This document shows positions 1 through 7,957 of a DNA stretch of 64,000 nt, in pieces; position 1 is the first letter of the stretch; each line of letters begins with the position of its first letter. The stretch is from CAVPJW01 sp963705525 (GTDB lineage Bacteria; Acidobacteriota; Vicinamibacteria; Vicinamibacterales; CAVPJW01). Both the position numbers and the translations under genes were made by a program. The notes under the pieces were generated by a model, which saw only the letters and a program-made list of their open reading frames with translations, had not been told where the DNA came from and did not search any database. The stretch is taken from the NCBI GenBank assembly GCA_963705525.1, contig CAVPJW010000002.1, positions 310,001 to 374,000 on the forward strand. Direction: 5' to 3'.

Positions 1-1231
1 GAGCGCGAGTTTCCGCTGCCGCCTCTCCAGCCGAGCTACGCGACGGATCTGTTCATGGAGGGCGACCGCGAGCCTCGGCTATCACCCGTTTCCGCGTCCC
101 GCATCGAACGCGTCTCAGCCGTATACGAATCCCGACGGCGCGAAGCTCGGCGCGTGCCAGTACTGCGGACACTGCGAACGTTTCGGCTGCGAGTCGAACG
201 CGAAGGGGAGTCCACACATCACGGTAATCCCGATCGCGATGCGCAATCCGAACTTCGAACTACGCACGCACGCGTGGGTCACGAAGGTGCTGCGCGATTC
301 GAGCGGGACGAAAGCGACCGGTGTTCTCTACACCGATGTGGCGACGGGACAGGAATACGAGCAGCCGGCGGATCTCGTCATTCTGTGCGCCTACGCGATC
401 AACAACGTCCATCTGTTGCTGCTGTCGGGCATCGGGCGGCCCTACGATCCTGTCAATCAGACAGGTCTCGTCGGCAAGAATTACTGCTACCAGGTGGGCG
501 GCGCGGGCGCGATGCTTTTCTTCGAAGATCGCTACTTCAATCCTTTCATCGGCAACGGGAGCGCTCGGCGCGGTCATCGACGATTTCCATTCCAATCCGG
601 ACTTCGACCGCGGCCGCCACGGGTTCGTCGGCGGCGCCACGATCGGCATGGGCACATCAGGGGGCCGGCCGATCCACTACCGTCCTGTCCCTGACGGCAC
701 GCCGCGCTGGGGTTCTGAGTGGAAGAAGGCGACTGCCCGCTGGTACCAGCATGCGATGGGCATCGGCGGCACCGCGAGCAATATGCCGAACCGCTACAAC
801 TACTACGATCTCGATCCGATCGTATCGAAATCCGTTCGGCCAGCCGCTCCTTCGGCTCACCTACAACTTCGTGGAGAACGACTTCAAGGTCGCCGCGTTC
901 GCGGCCGAGAAGACCGCGCGAAATTGCCAAAGCTCTTGGCCCCACGGTCCTCAATGCACCGGCCGAACGGCGCGATGACTATTCGATCATTCCCTATCAA
1001 TCCACGCACAATACGGGCGGCGCGATCATGGGAACGAACCCGGCAGAGAGCGTCGTCAATCGCTATCTCCAGAGCTGGGATGTGCCCAACCTGTTCGTCG
1101 TGGGCGCGAGCGCCTTTCCTCACAATTCGGCCTACAACCCGACCGGGCCCGTCGGCGCGCTGGCCTATTGGACCGCGGACGCCATTGCGCATCGCTACCG
1201 GCAGAATCCGGGCCCGCTCGTCCGCGCCTGA
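1..1231 (+). pseudogene. GMC-family oxidoreductase, 3' part, broken by four frameshifts
   Basis: FAD-dependent GMC (glucose-methanol-choline/gluconate dehydrogenase-like) oxidoreductase whose N-terminal FAD-binding part lies left of the window. Coherent homologous protein can be read only by changing frame four times. Frame 1 runs to about 65, frame 2 to about 554 (CQYCGHCERFGCESNAKG, then PADLVILCAYAINNVHLLLLSG), frame 3 to about 829 (GAVIDDFHSNPDFDRGRHG), frame 1 to about 919 (LRLTYNFVENDF), and frame 2 to the TGA at 1229-1231. The C-terminal stretch STHNTGGAIMGTNP...GASAFPHNSAYNPTGPVGAL is the typical GMC_oxred_C substrate/FAD region. Each shift is repaired by removing one base (A near 65, A near 554, A in the run at 828-830, G near 919). 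A monohaem cytochrome c follows 2 nt later, so the pair may have been a periplasmic dehydrogenase with its electron acceptor. Real pseudogene versus indel errors cannot be decided here. Confidence 0.85.
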
Positions 1232-1233
1232 CG

Positions 1234-1653
1234 ATGAAGGTCTGGGTAGCTGTGTCGGGTGTTGTGTTGTGTGCGCTTGCGGTTGTTGACCGTGCGGGCG
1301 CCGGTGATCCTGAAAAAGGAAAGACGGCATTTGCGAAGTGTGCCGCGTGTCACACGCTGAACGCGGGGCTCAAGAACGAGCTCGGTCCGACGCTCGAAGG
1401 CGTCATCGGCCGCAAGGCGGGCTCACGCGACGACTTCCGGTACTCACCCGCCATGAAGCGGAGCGGCATCGTCTGGACCCCCGAGACCATTGATGCCTAC
1501 GTGGCCGACCCGCAGGGTTACATCAAGAACAATCGGATGCCGTTCGAGGGCATCAAGGACAAGACCGAGCGGCAGGATCTGATGGCGTATCTCGAAGTCG
1601 CGACGAAGGCCAGCCACGACTCGCCGAGTGCGTCACCCAGGGAACTCCGATGA
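1234..1653 (+). CDS. Exported class I cytochrome c (139 aa)
   Basis: Small periplasmic electron carrier. An N-terminal signal peptide (MKVWVAVSGVVLCALAVVD, Ala-rich cleavage region) is followed by a single haem-binding CAACH. The fold signature matches class I cytochromes of the mitochondrial/c550 type: GKTAFAKCAACHTL, GPTLEGVIGRKAGS, FRYSPAMKRSG, and the axial Met in NNRMPF. The ATG at 1234 is preferred because it starts directly on the signal peptide; an in-frame extension to 1168 would overlap the GMC gene. It lies 2 nt behind the GMC oxidoreductase remnant and overlaps the next gene by ATGA, so co-transcription is likely. It may accept electrons from the GMC enzyme, as cytochrome subunits do in related dehydrogenases (inference). 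Confidence 0.9.
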   Translation: MKVWVAVSGVVLCALAVVDRAGAGDPEKGKTAFAKCAACHTLNAGLKNELGPTLEGVIGRKAGSRDDFRYSPAMKRSGIVWTPETIDAYVADPQGYIKNNRMPFEGIKDKTERQDLMAYLEVATKASHDSPSASPRELR

Positions 1654-2306
1654 GTGTCGAAGCACACCTCGGTATCAATCTGGACGAGTTCGATCAGCGC
1701 ATCCGGACGTTCGTACCGTATTACGAAGAGCTTCTCGATGCGGCGGCGTCAGTCATCAGTTCTGGCACGAGAACGATTCTGGATCTTGGCATCGGGACTG
1801 GCGCGCTGTCGGCGCGGTGCGCCGCCATCGCGAAGCGCGCGCGCATCGTCGGCATCGACTCCGATCCGGCCATGCTCGACGTCGCGCTGGGCCGACTGGG
1901 GAAGAAGGCTTCGGTCGTAGCCGGTGATTTTCAGGCCATGGCTCTGCCGAAGAGCGATGCCGTCGTCGCGTCTCTCGCGTTGCACCACATCAAGACGCGC
2001 GCTGCCAAGGCGCGGCTGTATCGGAGCATCAGCCGCGCGATGACTCGGGGTGGCGTATGCGTCAACGCCGACTGCTGCCCTGCGGAGGACCGCCGGGAAG
2101 CTGCGCGTCATCATCGGGCGTGGCGCGACCACCTGCGGAAGTCGTACACGACCGCTCAGACAACCAGCTATCTGCGCGCGTGGGGGCACGAAGACCACTA
2201 CATGCCGCTCAACGTCGAAATCGCGTTGATGCGTGCCGCCGGACTTCGCACGGAGGTTGTCTGGCGGCGGGATGGTTTTGCCGTGGTCGTCGGCTGGAAG
2301 CGCTGA
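1650..2306 (+). CDS. Class I SAM-dependent methyltransferase (218 aa)
   Basis: Rossmann-fold methyltransferase of unknown substrate. Motif I is ILDLGIGTGALS (residues about 43-54), motif II the acidic VGIDSDPAML, then a motif III-like VAGDFQAMALP and a post-III stretch SDAVVASLALHHIKT, as in the UbiE/Methyltransf_25 group. Cytoplasmic, with no signal or membrane segment. The start ATG forms an ATGA overlap with the cytochrome gene, indicating translational coupling. It ends 14 nt before the convergently transcribed O-methyltransferase. The family assignment is firm; the substrate cannot be inferred. Confidence 0.85.
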   Translation: MSVEAHLGINLDEFDQRIRTFVPYYEELLDAAASVISSGTRTILDLGIGTGALSARCAAIAKRARIVGIDSDPAMLDVALGRLGKKASVVAGDFQAMALPKSDAVVASLALHHIKTRAAKARLYRSISRAMTRGGVCVNADCCPAEDRREAARHHRAWRDHLRKSYTTAQTTSYLRAWGHEDHYMPLNVEIALMRAAGLRTEVVWRRDGFAVVVGWKR

Positions 2307-2319
2307 ACCCTCGTCCGGT

Positions 2320-3321
2320 TTACTTCGCGACCACCACTGTCGCCGGTGTTGGCGTCGGAATGAAGTCAACCGAGCCGAATCCCGCCTCGCGCAGCCACTG
2401 CTGGTAATCGGACTTCCGCCACGTGAATCCGCTCTTGGTGCCGAGCAGCATCTGCGATGCAAAGAGCATCGCAAATGGATGGCCGGTGCGATCGTCGTTC
2501 AGGACGAAATCGTTCACCAGAAGTGTACCGTTCGGCTTGAGGGCTCTCTTGAACTTCCGGAAGATCTCGACATTGCTCGCCGGCGACTCCTGATGCGCGA
2601 TGTGTCCATAGATGGCGAAGTCGTACTTCTGACTGCCGAAATCGACGTCGTGGAAGTCGCCGTCAATCGTCTGGAACCGGTCGCCGACACCGAAGTTTCC
2701 GACGAAGCCCTTCGCGATCTTGTTCACGACAGGCCAGTCGAGCTGAAAGCCGTTTGCCTTCGGGTTGGCTTTGAGCCACACGGCCGACCACACCCCAGAG
2801 CCGCCGCCGACATCGAGCCAGCTGATCGGGCCGGCTCCCGCGACATTGAGCCTTTCGGCCGCAATCTGAGCCACCGGGAATGACAGCGAGGCGATGGCCG
2901 GCACCAGCATGTGCCAGAACTCGTTGTCCGGCACGTCCGCGGTCTGCGCTGCCGCCGGCGCTCCCGTTTTGACCGATGTCGGAAGTTTGGCCCAGTCGCT
3001 GAGCGAATCCGACATGACTTCCGCGAATCCGCCCAGATAGGCAGGCTTGCCCTTGATGAGAAAGGTGGACGCTTCGGGAGAATTGCTGTACCGACCGTTC
3101 TCGAGCGTGAGAAGGCCGATGCCGGTCAGACCGTCGAGCACTGCCTGCGCGCCGCGCGCGGAAATCCCGGTCTTCTTCGCCACGCCATCGGCGTTGTCGC
3201 CGCCGCTCTCGAGCGCGTTGAACACTCCGTGCCGAGTTGCCGAGCCGAGGATTGCCGTCGTCCACCCGGCGGATATTACTTGCATGACTTTGTCCGGTTT
3301 CGGTCCTGATGGTTCGCTCAT
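2320..3321 (-). CDS. O-methyltransferase, acetylserotonin/plant-OMT type (333 aa)
   Basis: Two-domain small-molecule O-methyltransferase. An N-terminal winged-helix dimerisation domain (ATRHGVFNALESGG, GVAKKTGISARGAQAVLDGL) precedes a C-terminal SAM domain with the glycine-rich ISWLDVGGGSGVWSAVWLKA and the late motif LKPNGTLLVNDFVLND. The ATG at 3321 is chosen because AGGAG lies about 9 nt upstream; the frame stays open further upstream but that part looks non-coding. The YflT-like gene lies 29 nt upstream on the same strand, so the two may share a transcript. The substrate is unknown; related bacterial enzymes methylate hydroxylated aromatic metabolites. Confidence 0.87.
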   Translation of the reverse strand: MSEPSGPKPDKVMQVISAGWTTAILGSATRHGVFNALESGGDNADGVAKKTGISARGAQAVLDGLTGIGLLTLENGRYSNSPEASTFLIKGKPAYLGGFAEVMSDSLSDWAKLPTSVKTGAPAAAQTADVPDNEFWHMLVPAIASLSFPVAQIAAERLNVAGAGPISWLDVGGGSGVWSAVWLKANPKANGFQLDWPVVNKIAKGFVGNFGVGDRFQTIDGDFHDVDFGSQKYDFAIYGHIAHQESPASNVEIFRKFKRALKPNGTLLVNDFVLNDDRTGHPFAMLFASQMLLGTKSGFTWRKSDYQQWLREAGFGSVDFIPTPTPATVVVAK

Positions 3322-3350
3322 TTCCGTCAGCTCCTGCAGGAAAGCGCTTT

Positions 3351-3863
3351 CTATTCGCCGCCGGTCCAGATGGTCGTCACGATATCGCGCGCGCCGTGCG
3401 CCCGCAACGCCTCGACGATCGGCCCGGGTTCGACGGTGACGGCGTGAACACCAAGGAGAATGGCACCCTGCCCGATCATCTGCTCCCACTGGTCTATACG
3501 ATCATCGTCCAGACCGGCGCGTGACAGCGCGGTCCGCAGGTTCCCGACCGCGTGCCCGGCAATTTCGCCAAGTTCCGCGGCCAGCGGTCCGGCAATGACG
3601 ATGGGGCCAATGCCGGGCATGACGGTCGCGATCGCCGCGAGGAACTGGGCGCCGAGCTCGCCGAGCCGCCCCGCCGGCCGCGAGTCTTCGATCTCGGCTC
3701 CGGGTGTGCCACCGACTTCGCTCGCCATCTCGCTTTCTGACTCATGGTCGCGCGCCACTATCGACAGCTGCTCCTCGGACACGCCGAGCGCGTGCACGGC
3801 GCGGGCGGCTGATACGGCATCGACGGTGCTCGGGAAGAGTGTGATGACAAGCGGATGTGACAT
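3351..3863 (-). CDS. YflT-like (general stress protein 17M) domain protein (170 aa)
   Basis: The N-terminal part (VITLFPSTVDAVSAARAVHALGVSEEQLSIVARD) matches the pattern of the heat-induced stress protein YflT domain: a strand, a helix that 'bins' residues, then a second strand. The middle holds two Gly/Ala-rich hydrophobic stretches (FLAAIATVMPGIGPIVIAGP), and the C-terminus repeats a similar alpha/beta pattern (GAILLGVHAVTVEPGPIVEALRAHGARDIVT), so it may be a two-lobed relative. There is no catalytic motif. It starts 2 nt after the stop of the 59-residue basic protein and is probably co-transcribed with it. The assignment rests on pattern similarity only. Confidence 0.6.
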   Translation of the reverse strand: MSHPLVITLFPSTVDAVSAARAVHALGVSEEQLSIVARDHESESEMASEVGGTPGAEIEDSRPAGRLGELGAQFLAAIATVMPGIGPIVIAGPLAAELGEIAGHAVGNLRTALSRAGLDDDRIDQWEQMIGQGAILLGVHAVTVEPGPIVEALRAHGARDIVTTIWTGGE

Positions 3864-3865
3864 CT

Positions 3866-4045
3866 TTATCCGTGACGTTTGAAGTATTGAATTGCGCGTT
3901 CGTGGCGCTCGGCGGCGGCGCGCGTCCTGAAGGTTCCGAGGTTCCGGCGCCGGCGCGTCCTGGGATCGACCTTCCGGGAGTACAAGCGATAACGGCCCGA
4001 GGACAGCTTCCGGATCACGAACAGTCCCTGACGATATGTTGTCAC
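3866..4045 (-). CDS. Small basic protein of unknown function (59 aa)
   Basis: A short gene starting at GTG, with GTGAGG 5 nt upstream, and ending in TAA 2 nt before the start of the YflT-like gene. The product is strongly basic and reads as a compact domain: VIRKLSSGRYRLYSRKVD, then RRRRNLGTFRTRAAAERHE, then RAIQYFKRHG. The alternating pattern (strand with S-G-R-Y-R-L-Y-S, strand with N-L-G-T-F, then an amphipathic helix) resembles the N-terminal Arm-type DNA-binding fold of tyrosine integrases, but there is no catalytic domain. The coherent coding pattern, ribosome site and tight spacing make it a real gene rather than a shadow. Function unknown; nucleic-acid binding is a guess from charge. 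Confidence 0.65.
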   Translation of the reverse strand: MTTYRQGLFVIRKLSSGRYRLYSRKVDPRTRRRRNLGTFRTRAAAERHERAIQYFKRHG

Positions 4046-4102
4046 GGAACCTCACAACGTGAGGAGAAAAAACGAAAGGGACAACCGCACCTTCTTCAGT
4101 CT

Positions 4103-4117
4103 TGTAGACAATCTACA
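4103..4117. promoter_or_regulatory. Perfect inverted repeat upstream of padR; candidate PadR operator
   Basis: TGTAGA-CAA-TCTACA is a perfect 6-bp inverted repeat with a 3-nt spacer, 45 bp upstream of the padR start. A further half site TCTACA lies at 4144-4149, between this repeat and the ribosome site. PadR repressors commonly autoregulate through AT-rich dyads at their own promoter, so this is the natural operator for the regulator/permease operon. Binding is inferred. Confidence 0.55.
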
Positions 4118-4162
4118 GGAACATCGGTTACTCTTGTCGAGCGTCTACATGAGTGGAGGGAC

Positions 4163-4501
4163 ATGGCTGGCACTCCGAAGAACGACCTTCTGCAAGGCAC
4201 GCTCGATCTTCTCATCCTGAAAACGCTGGCGCTCGGCGCTCAGCACGGCTGGGGCATTTCCCAGCAGATTCAGAGGACGTCGGACGACGTCCTTCGCGTG
4301 AATCAAGGGTCGCTCTATCCGGCACTGCATCGCCTCGAGGACCAGGGCTGGATCGCCTCTGAATGGGGTGTGTCAGAGAACAACCGCGAAGCCCGATTCT
4401 ACCGGCTGACGAGGGCGGGCCAGCGGCAGCTCCAGCTCGAGACCGCCAACTGGGAACGGATGGCCGCCGCCGTGGGCCGAGTGCTGCAGGCGACGTCGTA
4501 G
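4163..4501 (+). CDS. PadR-family transcriptional regulator, acidobacterial type (112 aa)
   Basis: Winged-helix repressor. The whole short protein is the PadR domain: LLQGTLDLLILKTLALGAQHGWGISQQIQ (N-terminal helices), VNQGSLYPALHRLEDQGWIASEWG (recognition helix and turn), then the wing and C-terminal dimerisation helix (RFYRLTRAGQRQLQLE). The ATG at 4163 has GGAGGG 5 nt upstream. It lies 19 nt ahead of the ADOP permease, the standard arrangement in Acidobacteriota, where a short PadR regulator precedes an 'acidobacterial duplicated orphan permease'. The inverted repeat at 4103-4117 is its probable binding site. The inducing signal is unknown; related PadR proteins sense small hydrophobic compounds. 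Confidence 0.93.
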   Translation: MAGTPKNDLLQGTLDLLILKTLALGAQHGWGISQQIQRTSDDVLRVNQGSLYPALHRLEDQGWIASEWGVSENNREARFYRLTRAGQRQLQLETANWERMAAAVGRVLQATS

Positions 4502-4520
4502 ATCGATTCTGGAGGTTCCG

Positions 4521-7202
4521 ATGATTGGCAGGTTGCTGCGCCGAGGAATGACGCTCGTCCGTCACCGCCGCTTCGACGAGGACGTCCGGCGTGAGATGGA
4601 CTTCCACATCGCGATGGAAGCCGAGCGCCGGGAGCATGACGGCCAGACACCCGGCGAGGCGCACCGCTCGGCCATTCGCGACTTCGGAAGCGTCACCCGG
4701 GCGCGGGAAGAGGTCCGCGACGCGCGCGGGCTCACCTTCTGGGACACGCTCGGTCAGGATCTTCGCTTCGGCCTGCGAACACTCCTTCGATCGCCGGGCT
4801 ACACATCGGCGGCCGTGCTGATTCTGGCTCTCGGAATCGGCGCCAACACCGCCATGTTTTCCATCATCGACGGCGTGCTTTTGAAGCCACTGCCATTTCG
4901 ATCGGGCAACGAGCTGGTCCTCATCCAGCAGTCGGCGAAGAAATCGAATGTGTCGGACGCGGGCGTGTCCATCCCCGAGCTCTTCGACTATCGTGCCCGG
5001 CTCAAGTCGGTCAGCGATCTCGTCGAGTATCACTCGATGTCGTTCACGCTGCTCAACCAGGGAGAGCCCGATCGTGTTGACACCGGAGTCGTCTCCGCGA
5101 ACTTCTTCACGATGCTTGGGATCCAGCCTCTCCTGGGGCGCACGTTCGCCGACAAGGACGACGACCTTGGTGCCGAGGCCGTGCTCGTGTTGAGCAACGC
5201 GTACTGGCAAGCGAAGTTTGGTGCTGACCCGGCGGTCGTCGGACGCGTGCTCGAAATGAACAATCGCCCCCACACGGTGATCGGAGTGCTTCCGGCGTTT
5301 CCGCAGTATCCGCGCGACAACGACGTGTACATGACAACGTCCGCCTGCCCGTTCCGCGCCGCGGCCGAGCAGAATCACCCGCAGGGTCATCGATCGTTCG
5401 CCGCGCTCCGCGTGTTCGGCCGACTGGCCCCGGGCGCGACTGTGGACCAGGCCACCAGCGAGGTCGCGACCGTGGCCTGGTCGTTCGAGGCCGACCATCC
5501 CGATGACTACCTCCGCGCGTTCTCGCTGGGGCTGGCCGGCCGCGCCCAGTCCCTCCAGGAGCAGCTAGTCTCCGGCGCGCGCCCGCTGCTCCTCGCGCTC
5601 ACAGGCACGACGATGCTGGTGCTGCTGATTGCGTGCGCGAACGTGGCCAACCTTGCCGTTGCGCGAACCGTTCGACGCAGCCGTGAGTTCGCCGTACGAA
5701 CCGCGCTTGGCGCCGGGCGAGGTCGCCTGATCAGACAGCTGGTCACCGAGAGCGTGATTGTTTCATTGGCCGGGGGAGTGCTCGGGCTCGCACTCGCCTG
5801 GTTGTCGCTCGATCTGCTAGTCGGCGTCGTCAGCCGATTCACGGCGCGAACCGGACAGATCGTTATCGACGTCGGCGTCCTGACGTTCACGCTTGCGGCA
5901 TCCGTCCTGACCGGCATCGTCTTTGGCGTCGCGCCCGCGCTTTCGAGCAGGCGGAATCTCAGCCAGTCGATCCGTGAAGGTGGCGCGCAGACCGGCGAAG
6001 GTGCGGGCAAGTTGAAGTTCCGTGCCGGACTGGTTGTGGCACAGGTCGCGGTGTCGTTCGTGCTGCTCGTAGGCGCCGCGCTCTTTCTCCAGAGCTTCTA
6101 TCGTCTCGCCTCGGTCCCGCTCGGTTTCAATACCGATCGCGTGATGACGGCCGCCTTCTTCGGGAACTTCTCCCGGCTGGGCACGAACGACGAAGCGCTG
6201 CGGTTCTACGATCGGGTGCTGGCGCGTCTCAGAGGCTCGGTGGGCGTGCGCTCGGCCGCCATTACCAACGCGATCCCGCAGACGAACATCCAGCCGTTCA
6301 ATCAGCCGATTCGTCTCGAAGGACGGACGTCTACCGATGGCCGTCGACTCGAGGCAGATGGAAATCTGGCGAGCGACGGCTACTTCGACACGCTCGGCAT
6401 ACCGATTCTGTCGGGCCGGGACTTGCGGCCGGGCGACGGGCGCGATGCGCCGCCCGTGGCTGTGATCAACGCATCGATGGCCAAACTATGGGACGGCGTG
6501 GATCCGGTCGGTCAACGATTCGCGCTCGACACGCCGCCCGCCCCGGGCGCGTCCGGACCGCACTGGGTACGTGTGGTCGGGGTTGTGCCCGATTTCAGGT
6601 TATACAGCGTGGACCGGGAGATTCCAGCGGCGTACTACACGCCCGTCGCACAGACCGCGGGTGGGGGCGGACGGCTGGTGGTCAGAACCGACGGCAACCC
6701 TTACGACTTGATCCCCACGATCAAGTCGGCGATCCACGGGGTCGACGCGCAGATCCCCGTCGAGGAACTGCGCTCGCTGAAGGATCTGCGCAACGGCCAG
6801 CTGGAAACCTCGGGTGTCACGACCGTGCTGCTGATTATCTTCGCAGCCGTCGCGCTGCTGATCACACTGGCGGGCATTGCCGGCCTCATCGGCACGTCGG
6901 TGAGCCAGCGCACGCGCGAGTTCGGTCTTCGGATGGCGCTCGGCGCGACACGCGGTTCAGTCCTGCAGCTCGTCCTCCGGCAAGGCTTGATCCTCGTGGT
7001 CGTGGGTGTGGCGATTGGTGTGGCCGGCGCTTACGGCTTTGGCAGATTGATTGCGCGCTTCCTGTTCGCCACGGGCCCGACGGATGTCCTGGCGTACGTC
7101 GCCGTGGCGCTGGTGTTCGCGATTGCCGCGCTGTTGGCAGCGCTCGGTCCGGCTCGCCGTGCGACGACGATCGATCCGCTGAAGGCGCTGAGGACCGAAT
7201 AA
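4521..7202 (+). CDS. ADOP/MacB-like ABC transporter permease (893 aa)
   Basis: 'Acidobacterial duplicated orphan permease'. A soluble N-terminal segment (residues 1-75; RRFDEDVRREMDFHIAMEAE) precedes a first MacB-type module: a TM helix at about 85-110 (LILALGIGANTAMFSIIDGV), a periplasmic core, and an FtsX domain with TMs near 350-470. A second TM plus core plus FtsX module follows (about 500-893), ending in ARRATTIDPLKALRTE. The motifs LARTVRRSREFAVRTALGAGRGRL and SQRTREFGLRMALGATRGSV are the paired FtsX signatures. No ATPase gene adjoins it, hence 'orphan'. By analogy with MacB it probably works as a mechanotransmission permease for efflux or lipoprotein-type substrates. PadR lies directly upstream. 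Confidence 0.93.
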   Translation: MIGRLLRRGMTLVRHRRFDEDVRREMDFHIAMEAERREHDGQTPGEAHRSAIRDFGSVTRAREEVRDARGLTFWDTLGQDLRFGLRTLLRSPGYTSAAVLILALGIGANTAMFSIIDGVLLKPLPFRSGNELVLIQQSAKKSNVSDAGVSIPELFDYRARLKSVSDLVEYHSMSFTLLNQGEPDRVDTGVVSANFFTMLGIQPLLGRTFADKDDDLGAEAVLVLSNAYWQAKFGADPAVVGRVLEMNNRPHTVIGVLPAFPQYPRDNDVYMTTSACPFRAAAEQNHPQGHRSFAALRVFGRLAPGATVDQATSEVATVAWSFEADHPDDYLRAFSLGLAGRAQSLQEQLVSGARPLLLALTGTTMLVLLIACANVANLAVARTVRRSREFAVRTALGAGRGRLIRQLVTESVIVSLAGGVLGLALAWLSLDLLVGVVSRFTARTGQIVIDVGVLTFTLAASVLTGIVFGVAPALSSRRNLSQSIREGGAQTGEGAGKLKFRAGLVVAQVAVSFVLLVGAALFLQSFYRLASVPLGFNTDRVMTAAFFGNFSRLGTNDEALRFYDRVLARLRGSVGVRSAAITNAIPQTNIQPFNQPIRLEGRTSTDGRRLEADGNLASDGYFDTLGIPILSGRDLRPGDGRDAPPVAVINASMAKLWDGVDPVGQRFALDTPPAPGASGPHWVRVVGVVPDFRLYSVDREIPAAYYTPVAQTAGGGGRLVVRTDGNPYDLIPTIKSAIHGVDAQIPVEELRSLKDLRNGQLETSGVTTVLLIIFAAVALLITLAGIAGLIGTSVSQRTREFGLRMALGATRGSVLQLVLRQGLILVVVGVAIGVAGAYGFGRLIARFLFATGPTDVLAYVAVALVFAIAALLAALGPARRATTIDPLKALRTE

Positions 7203-7231
7203 GGAACAACGGATACTGTGAGTCGTCGCGA

Positions 7232-7849
7232 CTATGTTGAGGTCGCCTCATGGGAAGCCGCGGCTCGCATGGCCGATTTCACCTCGCGCCGAGCGAGCTT
7301 CCCGTGGCTCAAGGCCAACGCCGAGCACTTGAGCACACCGCCGAGCACGAACCAGCTCGCGGTCATCGCGAAGATCACACCGTAGAGGCCGGCAAAGCTC
7401 CACAACTCGATGGCCGATGCCCTGAGGATGACGCTGCGGGGATACGTGACACGACCCTGAACGCCATCGCCACCGAGAATGTTCGCGAAGAAGAACCAGT
7501 TCCGCAGATGCCGCGTGTGTACCGCAAGCTCTGACAGGATCAGCGCGCCGAGCAGCACCGAGTAGATCATGGGTGAGCCAGCCCGTACCGCTTGCTGCCA
7601 CACGAGCCACAAGAGCCCCGCGCTCAGGACGAGCGCCAGCACGAATTTCGGACTGAGTCGCCTCAGTGCATTGACGTCGGACTGATAGAAAGGGGTGATC
7701 TCGAAGCTTCCCTCGTAGGCGATCTTGTCCTGTGCCCGATACATTCGCGCGCAGGCGATGGTGAACGCGTAGTCCGAGATATAGAGAGCCATCCATAGCG
7801 CCACACCTGGCCACGGACTCTGGCTGAACAGTTCTGTCACGATGTCCAC
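7232..7849 (-). CDS. Integral membrane protein of unknown function (205 aa)
   Basis: Predicted polytopic membrane protein with about five hydrophobic helices: WPGVALWMALYISDYAFTIA, FVLALVLSAGLLWLVWQQA, MIYSVLLGALILSELAV, an amphipathic NWFFFANILGGD, and IELWSFAGLYGVIFAMTASW. The start is GTG with an excellent AAGGAGGT 6 nt upstream. The C-terminal tail is basic and cytoplasmic (SHGKLARREVKSAMRAA). I do not recognise the family. It is convergent with the ADOP gene, 29 nt away, and lies downstream of the alpha/beta hydrolase on the same strand, separated from it by a hairpin. Confidence 0.7.
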   Translation of the reverse strand: MDIVTELFSQSPWPGVALWMALYISDYAFTIACARMYRAQDKIAYEGSFEITPFYQSDVNALRRLSPKFVLALVLSAGLLWLVWQQAVRAGSPMIYSVLLGALILSELAVHTRHLRNWFFFANILGGDGVQGRVTYPRSVILRASAIELWSFAGLYGVIFAMTASWFVLGGVLKCSALALSHGKLARREVKSAMRAAASHEATST

Positions 7850-7869
7850 CCCTTGACCTCCTTATCGGC

Positions 7870-7895
7870 CCGGCTTTCACAGGGGTAAAGGCCGG
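7870..7895 (-). terminator. Hairpin downstream of the alpha/beta hydrolase gene
   Basis: CCGGCTTT (7870-7877) pairs with AAAGGCCGG (7887-7895) with one bulged base and a 9-nt loop. It lies 62 bp past the hydrolase stop and just before the ribosome site of the membrane-protein gene. There is no clear U tract, so it may be a weak terminator or only a messenger-stabilising hairpin. Confidence 0.35.
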
Positions 7896-7957
7896 AGGCG
7901 TCGGGGCGCCCGAAGGTCTGGCGCCGTTGGCGGTCATCTGGGTTGGACTGCCGCGGG

